Origin: Altererythrobacter sp. BO-6
Lineage (GTDB): Bacteria > Pseudomonadota > Alphaproteobacteria > Sphingomonadales > Sphingomonadaceae
DNA: 64,000 nt
Reading direction: 5' to 3'
Assembly (NCBI RefSeq): GCF_011047315.1
Contig: NZ_CP049259.1
Coordinates: forward strand, 2,957,001 to 3,021,000
The notes below the pieces were generated by a model. That model worked only from the letters and a program-made list of their open reading frames with translations. It was not told the origin of the DNA and ran no database searches. This document shows, one piece after another, positions 44,331 through 55,775 of this stretch (position 1 is the stretch's first letter; each line of letters begins with the position of its first letter). The position numbers and the translations under genes are program-made.

Positions 44331-45086
44331 TTAGAAATTGTCCTTGGCGGCTCGCAATGCGGCAAAGGTCTCATGCGGTGCGTTGCCGCCCCAGCGCGCC
44401 TGCATGTCGTCATTGTCGGCACGCAGGAAGGGGTTGGTGGCGAGTTCGCGCGCAAGTTGCGTCGGCACAGTCCATTCGCCCTTGGCGCGCTTGGCATCGA
44501 TTTCGGCGGCGTAGTCTTGCAGCGCGGCATTGTCGGGGTCAGCATGCAGGGCGAATTTCGCGTTCGACTGAGTGTATTCATGCGCGCAATAGAGCGTGGT
44601 TTCCGGCGGCAGCGCCTTGATCCGGGCAAGGCTGTCCCAGAACTGCTTCGGCTCGCCTTCGAACATCCGGCCGCAGCCCAGCGCAAACACGCTGTCACCC
44701 ACGAAGGCCACGCCCGCCTGAGGGATATAATAGGCGATATGCCCATTGGTGTGGCCGGACACGTCGATCACTTCTGCGGTGAAGCTGCCCAGCGCCACGG
44801 CATCGCCATGCGCCACCACCCGGTCGATGGATGAGATCTTTTCAACCTCCTGCGGGGCGATCACTTTCGCTCCGGTTGCGGCAACGATATCCGCATTGCC
44901 GCCGGCGTGATCGGGGTGCCAGTGCGTGTTCCAGATCTGGGTGATGGTCCAGCCCTTGGTCTCGGCCTGGCGCAGATATTCCTTGCCATCGGGCGTGTCG
45001 ATCGCGGCGGTTTCGCCGCTGACAGGATCGTAGATGAGGAATCCGTAATTGTCGGACAGGCAGGGGAACTGGTGAATTTCTAGCAT
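44331..45086 (-). CDS. gloB: Hydroxyacylglutathione hydrolase (glyoxalase II)
   Basis: A 251-residue metallo-beta-lactamase-fold enzyme that hydrolyses S-lactoylglutathione to lactate and glutathione in methylglyoxal detoxification. The binuclear metal motif is THWHPDHAGG (near residues 52-61), with further ligands in VSGHTNGHIAYY, FVGDSVFALGCGRMFEG and YCAHEYTQSN. I chose ATG 45086 (MLEIHQFPCLSDNYGFLI); upstream in-frame sequence is not conserved. Confidence 0.95.
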   Translation of the reverse strand: MLEIHQFPCLSDNYGFLIYDPVSGETAAIDTPDGKEYLRQAETKGWTITQIWNTHWHPDHAGGNADIVAATGAKVIAPQEVEKISSIDRVVAHGDAVALGSFTAEVIDVSGHTNGHIAYYIPQAGVAFVGDSVFALGCGRMFEGEPKQFWDSLARIKALPPETTLYCAHEYTQSNAKFALHADPDNAALQDYAAEIDAKRAKGEWTVPTQLARELATNPFLRADNDDMQARWGGNAPHETFAALRAAKDNF

Positions 45087-45154
45087 GGCTTGCACCCTAA
45101 AAGCGATCAGGGGTTTAGGGAAGTGGGGATCAGCCGAGGGCGCTGTCTCTATAG

Positions 45155-45748
45155 CTAATCGGCAAACAGCAGCTCTATCATCGCATGCAGGCGCGGAGCA
45201 CCTGTCCGCTCGTCTGCCTGGAGTGAGAAGAGATTGTCGATAGTCAGGCTGACATAGCCATGGACGAGGCTCCAAAGGGCCAGGGAGCGGCTGGTACTGG
45301 GCTCAATCTCGCTGTCTGGGTCATCGCCAATTGTGACCAGCAAGTTCGCATAGAGCCGCTCCATTGCCTCATTCAGCGGTGCACTCGTGATGTCGAGTTG
45401 ATCGGCGCGCCACAGCAACCGGTAACGATGGGGATGACGCAGCGCATATTTCAGCACCGCATCGGCCATGGCGCGTGCGCGGGGTAATGACGCCGGAGGC
45501 AGGCCGTCTGTCGCTGCCTCGACCAGTTGGGCCATTTCTTCGAAGTCTTGCGCCGCGAGGGCTGACAACAGCGCGCGTCGGTCCGCAAAATGGTTCGCCG
45601 GTGCGGCGTGAGACACGCCGGCGCGTCGTGCGGTTTCGCGGATCGTGACATGATCGGCGCCGTGCGTGTCCAGCAGGTCGCGGGCTGCGGCCAGCAGCCT
45701 TGCCGCCCCGTCGCCATTCCTTCGTCTGCTGCTTTCGATTGCGTTCAT
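45155..45748 (-). CDS. TetR/AcrR-family transcriptional regulator
   Basis: A 197-residue regulator with an N-terminal helix-turn-helix (ARLLAAARDLLDTHGADHVT then ARRAGVSHAAPANHFADR, residues ~16-57) and a helical ligand-binding domain of the TetR_C WHG type. It is divergent from a small membrane-protein gene, and two matching inverted repeats lie in the 77-bp gap, so it probably represses itself and that neighbour. The ligand is unknown. Confidence 0.9.
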   Translation of the reverse strand: MNAIESSRRRNGDGAARLLAAARDLLDTHGADHVTIRETARRAGVSHAAPANHFADRRALLSALAAQDFEEMAQLVEAATDGLPPASLPRARAMADAVLKYALRHPHRYRLLWRADQLDITSAPLNEAMERLYANLLVTIGDDPDSEIEPSTSRSLALWSLVHGYVSLTIDNLFSLQADERTGAPRLHAMIELLFAD

Positions 45749-45770
45749 ACCGGCGAACCTGCCTCTTTAA

Positions 45771-45783
45771 TTGACGTTGTCAA
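45771..45783. promoter_or_regulatory. TetR operator site 1
   Basis: TTGAC-GTT-GTCAA is an inverted repeat with 5-bp arms. It has the same TTGAC/GTCAA core as site 2, whose first base lies 24 bp later, so the two are on nearly the same helix face. Confidence 0.65.
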
Positions 45784-45794
45784 CCGACACTATA

Positions 45795-45807
45795 TTGACA
45801 GTGTCAA
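45795..45807. promoter_or_regulatory. TetR operator site 2
   Basis: TTGACA-G-TGTCAA is a perfect 6-1-6 palindrome placed directly before the membrane-protein Shine-Dalgarno (GGAGG 45816-45820). Pairing with site 1 between two divergent genes is a typical TetR-family arrangement. Confidence 0.7.
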
Positions 45808-45825
45808 CGTTCACTGGAGGTGTCG

Positions 45826-46224
45826 ATGATTCGAAAATTGCTGTTCACTCTCGCGATCCTGCCTTTTGCAGTGGTTACGCCGCTGCTCGAAGTCAGTCCT
45901 ACGCATGTCTTCAATCCTGACTGGCCAGGTCACGCGCGGCTGCACAATGTCTGGCAGCTGATCACACATTGCGCGCTGGCCGCTTACATGGGTTGGCTCG
46001 TTTGGCTTCGCGGACGGGAGCGCGAAGCCTGCGCGGTTGCGTTGATCGTGATCGGCGGCTTCCTTGCCGCATATGTGCTGAGCCCGCTTTACGGCGGGTC
46101 CATGAGCCACAGCGATGGGATACCACTAACATTCGCCGCTCAGGGTGCGGTGATCGTGATGGTTGCTGCGGCAACGATTCTCGGCTGGTTGCTTGCTTCA
46201 TCAGGGAAGCGCGACCCGGCCTGA
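45826..46224 (+). CDS. Small four-helix membrane protein divergent from tetR
   Basis: A 132-residue protein with four hydrophobic segments (~5-21, ~46-62, ~70-88, ~105-124). I do not recognise a named family. ATG 45826 follows GGAGG by five bases; an in-frame GTG at 45820 overlaps that site and is unlikely. The shared operators suggest it is the TetR target, perhaps a small-molecule or stress-response membrane protein. Confidence 0.78.
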   Translation: MIRKLLFTLAILPFAVVTPLLEVSPTHVFNPDWPGHARLHNVWQLITHCALAAYMGWLVWLRGREREACAVALIVIGGFLAAYVLSPLYGGSMSHSDGIPLTFAAQGAVIVMVAAATILGWLLASSGKRDPA

Positions 46225-46231
46225 AGTTACG

Positions 46232-46269
46232 CAAAGAAAGGCCCGCCTGCTCTTGCGAGCAGACGGGCC
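46232..46269 (-). terminator. Rho-independent terminator of rpsA
   Basis: Arms 46240-46252 and 46257-46269 form a long stem with one mismatch (GGCCCG and CTGCTC/GAGCAG parts) around a TTGC loop. On the minus strand TTTCTTT follows. It lies about 30 bp after the rpsA stop and may also stop the convergent membrane-protein gene. Confidence 0.85.
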
Positions 46270-46297
46270 CTCATTCCCATAAAGCGAGGGTAGAAGC

Positions 46298-48004
<1,707 letters not shown>

Positions 48005-48217
48005 AGTTCAGGGTTTCCTGTTCACATGTTTGCTACCGGCCACCGGTTTTTCCGGGGTCTTTCTCCGTCCCCCATGCACGATTGCACAGGTGTACGGGGC
48101 AAGAGGCCGACATCTCCGCGGGGCCGCATGCCGTCGCGAAGGTCCGTTCGATCCAAGGATGTCCGGGACGGGCGCGCGCCTAGGACAATGACCTGCGAAA
48201 AGCAAGCGATTTGCGGC

Positions 48218-48838
48218 CTAGCGCAGCGCAGTCTCGACCGCTTCGATGGCGATCTCGATCGCCTGCTCGCGATTGCAGCTGGTGGTGTCGATCACCAACG
48301 CATCGGGTGCGGCCCGCAAGGGGGCGTCCTTGCGGTTGATGTCCCGCGCGTCGCGCGCGACGATGTCGCGCTCGATTTCGATCAAGGGCAGTTCGATCTC
48401 GCGGTCCTGCATCTCCAGCCAGCGGCGCCGTGCGCGTTCCTGTACACTGGCGGTGATGAAGAGCTTCACGTCAGCCTCGGGCGCGATAACTGTGCCGATG
48501 TCACGCCCGTCCAGCACGGCGCCGCCGGGCTGCGTGGCGAAAGCGCGTTGGCGCTCGTAAAGGGCAAGGCGGACGGCGGGATGGATCGAGACCCGGCTGG
48601 CATAGCCGCCGGTCTCCTCGCTGCGGAGGATCGGATCGCCCAGCAAGTCGTCAGGGAACTGACACCCCGCCAGCGCATCGGCCGGATCGTCGGGGTCGCC
48701 GCCATTGAGCTGCACCTGCCGGCCGACTGCGCGATACAGTAGCCCGGTGTCGAGATGCGGCAGGCCGAAATGCGCGGCGATTGCCTTAGCTATGGTGCCT
48801 TTGCCTGAAGCAGTGGGGCCGTCGACTGCGATGATCAT
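48218..48838 (-). CDS. cmk: Cytidylate kinase
   Basis: A 206-residue P-loop kinase phosphorylating CMP and dCMP. The Walker A is VDGPTASGKGT (residues 5-15), followed by LPHLDTGLLYRAVG, DGRDIGTVIAPEADVKLFITAS and RDARDINRKDAPL. I chose ATG 48838 (MIIAVDGPTASG); a longer in-frame start adds 49 unrelated residues. It is upstream of rpsA as in most bacteria. Confidence 0.95.
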   Translation of the reverse strand: MIIAVDGPTASGKGTIAKAIAAHFGLPHLDTGLLYRAVGRQVQLNGGDPDDPADALAGCQFPDDLLGDPILRSEETGGYASRVSIHPAVRLALYERQRAFATQPGGAVLDGRDIGTVIAPEADVKLFITASVQERARRRWLEMQDREIELPLIEIERDIVARDARDINRKDAPLRAAPDALVIDTTSCNREQAIEIAIEAVETALR

Positions 48839-48885
48839 GCGGCGGCCATAGGATCCGCAAGCCACTCCGGCAATCCGCTTGGCGC

Positions 48886-49479
48886 CTAGTCGATCTGGAA
48901 AGCGTCGATCCGGGCAGTCTTGAGCGTGCCATCGGCGCCGAACAGCAGCTTGATCCAGCCGCCACCGGTGAAATCGGCTCCACAAGACGAAATCCCTTCA
49001 CCTTCGCCCGCTTCGCCAGCGCTGAGGCAAGTGACTTTGACTTCCGGCAGGAACGCGCGCACATTTTTCAGCACGTCACCTTGCTGGCGCGCATCGCCGA
49101 TCCCCAATGCGGCAATTGGTCCAGTGTCCGGGTAAACGTCGATCAGCTTGATCGCGAGCTTTGGCCCACCAAAGATATGCACGACGCCGCTTTCGTCTTC
49201 CCATTCGCAAAGGATATCGCCGTCGTCGCAGATCTCTCCGTTGCGAAGGCGCCCGACCGCTTGCGGCAGCACCTCTTCTCCTAGTGGGTATTTCGAGAAG
49301 CTTGTTCCGGCGCGCTGCCATGGATCGGCAATTGGCGTGTCGCTGGCAGGTTGCGCTTTCGCCCCTTCGATAAATGCCTCGGCCAGTTCAGGCGGTGCAA
49401 CCAGCGGCTCGCTGGCCGGCTCGCTGCCGCAAGCTGCCAACGCCATTGCAGCGAACACGATCGTCAACGCTCTTTGCAT
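48886..49479 (-). CDS. Hypothetical lipoprotein
   Basis: A 197-residue lipoprotein precursor: MQRALTIVFAAMALAACG has a lipobox A-A-C at Cys17. The mature part contains ICDDGDILCEWED and later CLSAGEAGEG and SSCGADFTGGGW, so four Cys may form disulfides. No family is recognised. It lies between aroA and cmk on the same strand. Confidence 0.75.
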   Translation of the reverse strand: MQRALTIVFAAMALAACGSEPASEPLVAPPELAEAFIEGAKAQPASDTPIADPWQRAGTSFSKYPLGEEVLPQAVGRLRNGEICDDGDILCEWEDESGVVHIFGGPKLAIKLIDVYPDTGPIAALGIGDARQQGDVLKNVRAFLPEVKVTCLSAGEAGEGEGISSCGADFTGGGWIKLLFGADGTLKTARIDAFQID

Positions 49480-49567
49480 CTTCGGTGCCTTTCCTTCGCC
49501 CATTGCTGAGCATCCCTTGCCGGGCAGGCAGGGTCAACGATCAGGAAGGCCTAGTACGTCGGCTCGC

Positions 49568-50983
<1,416 letters not shown>

Positions 50984-51059
50984 CTACCCATCAAGAAAGA
51001 GAATTTTTTGCGCGGCCCGGCAAGTTCGCAAAGGGGCCCGACCAAGGGAATACAAAGAT

Positions 51060-51395
51060 ATGGCAAAGCCAGAATGGGGCACCAAGCGTTCCTGCCCCAA
51101 ATGCGGGGAACGCTTCTACGATTTGGGCAAGTCGGAGCCGGTCGCTTGCATCGAATGCGGCGAGGAATGGTATCCCGAGCCGGTGCTCAAGCCGAAGCAG
51201 CCGATCCCGTTCGAGGAAGACGAGAAGAAGAAAGACGTCGATGCCGATAGCGATCTGGGCGGCGATGACGATCTCGAGGATCTGGAAGATATCGACGAGG
51301 ATGACGATTCCCCGGACAATGATGTCGACCTGGGCGGCGATGACGACCTTGGCGTCAGCACCGGTGCCGGTGACGACGATGAGGATGATAGTTAG
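51060..51395 (+). CDS. TIGR02300 (FYDLN-acid) family protein
   Basis: A 111-residue protein with a zinc-ribbon-like head, CPKCGERFYDLGKSEP with a second CIEC pair (two CxxC, residues ~11-34), and an extremely acidic tail of Asp/Glu repeats (residues ~50-111). The FYDL segment followed by the acidic tail defines the family, which is found in alphaproteobacteria next to aroA, as here. Function is unknown. I chose ATG 51060; the 28 in-frame upstream residues are not conserved. Confidence 0.9.
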   Translation: MAKPEWGTKRSCPKCGERFYDLGKSEPVACIECGEEWYPEPVLKPKQPIPFEEDEKKKDVDADSDLGGDDDLEDLEDIDEDDDSPDNDVDLGGDDDLGVSTGAGDDDEDDS

Positions 51396-51675
51396 TATTT
51401 TGGCCCTCAAACGCCGGGCGCGGGCCCTCCGGCCCGCTTGGCTTTCGCGGCATTAGCCGCGACGCGCAGTCGCGCTTTGGCTGCCGCGACCAAGACCCGC
51501 CCGGCGCAAGGCCGACCGGCCGCCCGCAGGCGCCCCATAGCGAAGCGGAGGGATTAGCGGCGAGGATGCAAGCGCGGATGCGCTTGCGAAAAACAAAAAG
51601 CTTCTTGCAATAGGGAGGCGCGCTTTATAAAGGGCGCTTCCCGCAGGCGGCAACGCCTGCACATATCGAGTGCTC
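51396..51675. other. GC-rich palindrome-bearing intergenic region before tRNA-Ala
   Basis: No credible gene is seen. It holds several perfect hairpins: GCGGGCC/GGCCCGC just after the FYDLN-acid gene, GCGGC-ATTA-GCCGC, GCAAGCGC-GGAT-GCGCTTGC (51568-51587) and GCAGGCG-GCAA-CGCCTGC (51643-51660). The last two flank the likely tRNA promoter. The composition differs from both neighbours and looks like a repeat-derived spacer. Confidence 0.5.
51605..51631 (+). promoter_or_regulatory. Probable tRNA-Ala promoter
   Basis: TTGCAA (51605-51610) and TATAAA (51626-51631) are spaced 15 bp, or 16 bp if the -35 is taken as CTTGCA. The predicted start is near 51638, about 38 bases before the mature tRNA, with a GCAA-loop hairpin between. 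Confidence 0.5.
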
Positions 51676-51751
<76 letters not shown>

Positions 51752-51824
51752 CTCGAGACTGAACAAAGTCGGATTTCGGTCCGGGAGCTTCCGTCAGGGA
51801 AGTAACCAGGCAAACAATTCGCAC

Positions 51825-51858
51825 GCTGGCTGACGAGGTTTCGTCCGCCGGCGTTTTT
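51825..51858 (+). terminator. Terminator between tRNA-Ala and ffh
   Basis: GCTGGC (51825-51830) pairs with GCCGGC (51847-51852) and GACGA with TCGTC, around a GGTT loop, with one mismatch; five T residues follow (51854-51858). Between the tRNA and this hairpin are ~73 bases with further small stems (CTTCC/GGAAG), which may be processed trailer or a second small RNA. Confidence 0.8.
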
Positions 51859-51903
51859 CGCATTTACCGGTCCACAGGGGTCGGAAAGGAGTAACGGACA
51901 GGC

Positions 51904-53376
51904 ATGTTTGACAATCTGTCAGATCGCCTCGGCAATGTGTTCGACCGCCTGCGCGGCCGCGGCGCGCTGTCCGAACAGGACGTGCGCGATGCCATGCGCG
52001 AGGTGCGCGTGGCGCTGCTCGAAGCCGATGTCGCGCTGCCTGTCGCCCGCCGCTTTATCGACGCGGTTACCGAAAAGGCCGTGGGCCAGGATGTGCTGCG
52101 CTCGGTCACACCGGGGCAGCAGGTCGTCAAGATCGTCCATGACGAACTGGTCGAGATGCTGGGCGGGGCGGAAACGCCGGGCCTTGATCTGGATGCCAAG
52201 CCGCCGGTCGTGATCATGATGGTCGGCCTGCAGGGTTCGGGTAAGACTACGACGACTGCCAAGCTCGGCAAGCTGATCCGGGAAAAGCACGGCAAGAAGT
52301 CGCTGATGGCGTCGCTCGACGTCCAGCGCCCTGCGGCACAAGAGCAGCTCAAGGTGCTGGGCGAGCAGGTTGATGTAGCGACCCTGCCGATCGTGCCGGG
52401 GCAGCAGCCGGTCGACATTGCCCGCCGCGCGATGGAAGCGGCGCGGTTGCAAAACGTTGACGTGCTGCTGCTCGATACCGCAGGCCGCCTGCATGTCGAT
52501 GAAGCGCTGATGGCCGAAATGAAGGCTGTCGCCGGCGTCTCCACCCCGCACGAGGTGCTGCTGGTGGTCGACAGCCTGACCGGCCAGGACGCGGTCAACG
52601 TGGCGCAGAGCTTCAGCGGCGAAGTGCCGCTGACCGGTGTCATCCTGACCCGGATGGACGGCGATGCCCGCGGCGGCGCGGCGCTGTCCATGCGGCACGT
52701 CACCGGCAAGCCGATCAAGTTCGCCGGTACCGGTGAAAAGCTCGATGCCATCGAAGCGTTCCATCCCTCGCGCGTGGCCGACCGGATCCTGGGCATGGGC
52801 GATGTCGTCAGCCTGGTGGAAAAAGCCGCGGCGACGATCAAGGAAGAAGACGCCGAAGCGTTGGCCAAGCGCATGGCCAAGGGTCAGTTCGACTTGAACG
52901 ACCTGCGAATGCAGCTCAACCAGATGCAGAATATGGGCGGCCTTGGCATGCTCGCGGGCATGATGCCGGGCATGAAGAAGGCCAAGGCGGCGATGGCGGC
53001 CAGCGGCATGGATGACAAGGTGCTCGTCCATATGGATGCGATCATCGGGTCGATGACGCCGAAGGAACGCGCCCGGCCCGAACTGATGAACGCGAAGCGC
53101 AAGAAGCGCGTGGCAGCAGGCAGCGGCACCGATGTGCAGACGGTCAACAAGGTGCTGAAGATGCACCAGGAAATGGCCCGCGCGATGAAGCAGATCAAGA
53201 AGATGGGCGGGCTCAAGGGCCTGGCCTCGATGTTTGGTGGCGGCGGGCTGGGCGCAGCCATGCCTGGGCTCGGTGGGCCCGGTGCAGGCATGCCCGGCCT
53301 GGGTGGCCCAAAGGGTCCATCGGTCGATCCGGACACGCTTCCGCCCGAACTCAGAGATTTATTGAACAAGAAGTAA
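51904..53376 (+). CDS. ffh: Signal recognition particle protein
   Basis: A 490-residue SRP54-type GTPase that targets inner-membrane proteins co-translationally with 4.5S RNA. N domain residues 1-90; G domain with P-loop GLQGSGKTTT (near 106-115), DTAGR, and TRMDGDARGG; M domain (~310-450) is methionine-rich (GGLGMLAGMMPGMKKAKAAM) and binds signal sequences and SRP RNA. A Gly/Pro/Met-rich tail follows. rpsP begins 33 bp downstream. Confidence 0.97.
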   Translation: MFDNLSDRLGNVFDRLRGRGALSEQDVRDAMREVRVALLEADVALPVARRFIDAVTEKAVGQDVLRSVTPGQQVVKIVHDELVEMLGGAETPGLDLDAKPPVVIMMVGLQGSGKTTTTAKLGKLIREKHGKKSLMASLDVQRPAAQEQLKVLGEQVDVATLPIVPGQQPVDIARRAMEAARLQNVDVLLLDTAGRLHVDEALMAEMKAVAGVSTPHEVLLVVDSLTGQDAVNVAQSFSGEVPLTGVILTRMDGDARGGAALSMRHVTGKPIKFAGTGEKLDAIEAFHPSRVADRILGMGDVVSLVEKAAATIKEEDAEALAKRMAKGQFDLNDLRMQLNQMQNMGGLGMLAGMMPGMKKAKAAMAASGMDDKVLVHMDAIIGSMTPKERARPELMNAKRKKRVAAGSGTDVQTVNKVLKMHQEMARAMKQIKKMGGLKGLASMFGGGGLGAAMPGLGGPGAGMPGLGGPKGPSVDPDTLPPELRDLLNKK

Positions 53377-53409
53377 TTTCAAAAGTTTAGACTGGAAAGG
53401 TAATACACA

Positions 53410-53925
53410 ATGGCAGTTGCAATCCGTTTGTCGCGCGGTGGCGCGAAGAAGCGTCCTTACTACCGCATCGTCGTGTCGGACACGCGCAGCCCGCGTGACG
53501 GCAAGTATCTGGAGCAGATCGGCACCTACAACCCGATGCTGCCTAAGGACTCGGGCGAGCGCGTGAAGCTCAATGAAGACCGTGCGCGCTACTGGATTGG
53601 TGTGGGCGCCAAGCCGACCGACCGTGTCCACCGCTTCCTCGACGCCGCCGGCGTGCTTGAGCGCGCTCCGCGCAACAACCCGAAGAAGGGCGAGCCGGGC
53701 GAAGCCGCCAAGGAGCGTGCTGAGGAAAAGGCTGCCAAGCTGGCTGAGGCTGAAGAAGCTGCCAAAGCTGCTGCTGAAGCACCCGCCGAGGAAGAAGTAG
53801 CGGTAGAAGAGGCGGCAGCTGAGGAAGCTCCGGCTGAAGAAGCAGCTGCGGAAGATGCGCCTGCCGAAGAAGCTGCTTCTGAAGAAGCACCGGCCGAAGA
53901 CGCGGCTGAAGAAAAGGCCGAGTAA
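53410..53925 (+). CDS. rpsP: 30S ribosomal protein S16 with long acidic tail
   Basis: A 171-residue protein. The S16 core is residues ~1-85 ([20 protein letters not shown] to NNPKKGEP). The remaining ~86 residues are a low-complexity Ala/Glu-rich tail made of [12 protein letters not shown] and similar units. Ordinary S16 is about 80-90 residues; alphaproteobacteria often have extensions, but this one doubles the length. It heads the rpsP-rimM-trmD-rplS operon. Confidence 0.94.
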   Translation: MAVAIRLSRGGAKKRPYYRIVVSDTRSPRDGKYLEQIGTYNPMLPKDSGERVKLNEDRARYWIGVGAKPTDRVHRFLDAAGVLERAPRNNPKKGEPGEAAKERAEEKAAKLAEAEEAAKAAAEAPAEEEVAVEEAAAEEAPAEEAAAEDAPAEEAASEEAPAEDAAEEKAE

Positions 53926-53933
53926 GCCTTTCC

Positions 53934-54434
53934 ATGTCGGACAAGCCCGTTACGCTGGCAGCCATCACCGGCGCGCATGGCGTGACGGGCGAAATCCGAC
54001 TGAAGCTGTTTGGGGAGGGCGTGGATGCGCTCGCCAAGCACAAAAGCTTCAATGACGGGGCGCTGACCCTCACAAAAATCCGCAGCGACAACAAGGGCGG
54101 GGCGATCGCCCGCTTCGCCGAGGTTTCGGGCCGCGACGAGGCTGAGAAACTTCGCGGCACCGTGCTGAGTGTATCGCGCGACAACCTGCCAACGCTTGGG
54201 GCAGGCGAATATTATCACGCCGACCTGATTGGCCTTGCGGTCGTGACCGACACGGGGGACATCGTGGGCCGTTCGATCGCGGTCCACAATTTCGGCGCCA
54301 CCGATATTATCGAGATCGAGAAAGACCCGGCGCCAGCGAAGGGGCAGAAGACCTTCATGGTGCCGATGATCGAGGTCGCAGTGATCGATTGGGATGGCGA
54401 AAAGCTTGTGATCGCGGCAGATTTCGTCGAATGA
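53934..54434 (+). CDS. rimM: Ribosome maturation factor RimM
   Basis: A 166-residue factor that binds S19 and helps mature the 30S head. The N-terminal beta-barrel starts [21 protein letters not shown], and the PRC-barrel includes [22 protein letters not shown] and [16 protein letters not shown]. Length is normal. It is 8 bp after rpsP, and its stop overlaps the trmD start (ATGA). Confidence 0.95.
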   Translation: MSDKPVTLAAITGAHGVTGEIRLKLFGEGVDALAKHKSFNDGALTLTKIRSDNKGGAIARFAEVSGRDEAEKLRGTVLSVSRDNLPTLGAGEYYHADLIGLAVVTDTGDIVGRSIAVHNFGATDIIEIEKDPAPAKGQKTFMVPMIEVAVIDWDGEKLVIAADFVE

Positions 54435-55289
54435 CCTTCGCCGCCACCATCCTCACGCTCTATCCAGAGATGTTCCCCGGACCGCTGGGCGTGAGCCTTG
54501 CGGGCAAGGCGCTCGAGCGCGGTGATTGGTCTTGCACCACGGTGAATCCGCGTGACTTTGCGACAGACAAACACCGCACGGTTGATGATACGCCGGCAGG
54601 CGGCGGAGCCGGGATGGTGCTTAAACCCGATGTGATGGCGGCAGCGCTGGACTCAATCCTCCCTGGAACGGGGAGGGGGACCGTCGAAGACGGTGGAGGG
54701 GTACCTCCCGCAAACTCGACCGTGCCCCTCCACCATCCGGCGGCTAACGCCTTAGATGGTCCCCCCTCCCCCGGTGGGGGAGGATATTCCCATCCTCGCC
54801 ATGACCCCGCGCGGAAAGCCGATCACTCAGGCGCGTATCCGCGAGATCGCGTCCGGCCCAGGCGTCACCATCATCTGCGGCCGGTTCGAGGGGTTTGACG
54901 AGCGGCTGTTCGAAGCGCGGCCCGAGATCGAGCAGGTTAGCCTTGCCGACATCGTCCTCTCCGGCGGAGAGCCCGCCGCGCTCGCCATACTTGACGCTTG
55001 CATTCGCCTGCTTCCCGGCGTAATGGGCGCGCCCGACAGCGGACACGAGGAGTCCTTCGAAGAAGGGCTGCTGGAATATCCGCAATATACCCGACCTCAG
55101 GAATGGGAAGGGCGCGCGATCCCTGAAGTGCTGCGATCGGGGGATCATGCGAAGATCGCTGCTTGGCGCAAGGCAAGAAGCGAAGAAGACACTCGGTTAC
55201 GCAGGCCGGACCTTTGGGAGCGTTATAGTGGCGCTCGGGACCAGCCTGCCTCTGGCGCGCGGCGAAAGAAGAAGGACTTGGACCAGTGA
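54431..55289 (+). pseudogene. trmD: tRNA (guanine(37)-N1)-methyltransferase TrmD, frame broken by a palindromic insert as sequenced
   Basis: The first frame (from 54431) encodes [20 protein letters not shown] to [20 protein letters not shown], the TrmD N-terminal part (75 residues). The second frame encodes [42 protein letters not shown] and [15 protein letters not shown], the rest of the SPOUT knot and C-terminal domain. Between them is a 130-bp palindromic element. The two frames differ by one base; deleting one C in the run 54761-54766 gives a single 285-residue protein with a 43-residue insert, just before the strand preceding the knot. TrmD is normally needed for frame-accurate translation, so a functional gene or a sequencing error is more likely than true loss. 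rplS overlaps the stop (GTGA). Confidence 0.9.
54656..54785. repeat. 130-bp palindromic element inside trmD
   Basis: The ends ATCCTCCC (54656-54663) and GGGAGGAT (54778-54785) are perfect inverted repeats. Inner pairs are GGGGAGGGGGACC (54670-54682) with GGTCCCCCCTCCCC (54758-54771, one C extra), and GGTGGAGGGG (54692-54701) with CCCCTCCACC (54725-54734). Small hairpins ACCGTC/GACGGT and ACCATC/GATGGT lie between. It has no coding capacity of its own and resembles REP/MITE elements of sphingomonads. Confidence 0.88.
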
Positions 55290-55654
55290 ACCTGATCCAG
55301 CAGATCGAAGCGGAAGAAATTGCCAAGGCTGGCAAGGACATTCCCGAATTCCGCGCCGGTGACACCGTGCGCGTTGGCGTGAAGGTTGTCGAAGGCAACC
55401 GCGAGCGTATCCAGAATTACGAAGGCGTGGTGATCGCGCGTTCGAACCGCGGCATGGGTTCGAACTTCACCGTGCGCAAGATGAGCTTCGGCGAAGGCGT
55501 GGAACGCGTGTTCCCGCTCTACTCGCCGATCGTCGACAGCATCACCGTGGTCCGCCGCGGCGTGGTGCGTCGCGCGAAGCTCTATTACCTGCGTGGCCGC
55601 ACTGGCAAGAGTGCACGTATCGCCGAACGCCGCGAGAACGCGCCGAAGGCCTAA
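55286..55654 (+). CDS. rplS: 50S ribosomal protein L19
   Basis: A 122-residue protein at the 30S-50S interface. [57 protein letters not shown] and [12 protein letters not shown] are diagnostic. The start is GTG and overlaps the trmD stop (GTGA). Last gene of the operon, with a terminator after it. Confidence 0.97.
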   Translation: MNLIQQIEAEEIAKAGKDIPEFRAGDTVRVGVKVVEGNRERIQNYEGVVIARSNRGMGSNFTVRKMSFGEGVERVFPLYSPIVDSITVVRRGVVRRAKLYYLRGRTGKSARIAERRENAPKA

Positions 55655-55684
55655 GCCGGGCGCACTCAGTGCGACGAATTCGAA

Positions 55685-55715
55685 GGGCGTGGCGGGAAAC
55701 TGCCGCGCCCTTTTT
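55685..55715 (+). terminator. Rho-independent terminator of the rpsP-rplS operon
   Basis: GGGCGTGGC (55685-55693) pairs with GCCGCGCCC (55702-55710), one G-T pair, around an 8-base loop; five T residues follow. It lies 31 bp after rplS. Confidence 0.88.
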
Positions 55716-55775
55716 GCATTTCATTGTCAAACTCGCCATTGCACGCGCAATCGAAACGAAAGGCCTGTCCTTGAA

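Noticed and set aside
51400-51660. CRISPR-like or tandem repeat array in the GC-rich spacer
   Set aside because: The hairpins are all different in sequence; there are no direct repeats with regular spacers.
51752-51824. 4.5S/SRP RNA next to ffh
   Set aside because: The segment has GTCAGGGAAG and ACCAGGC stretches but not the full GGTCAGG-tetraloop-GGAAGCAGCC arrangement, so I did not call it.
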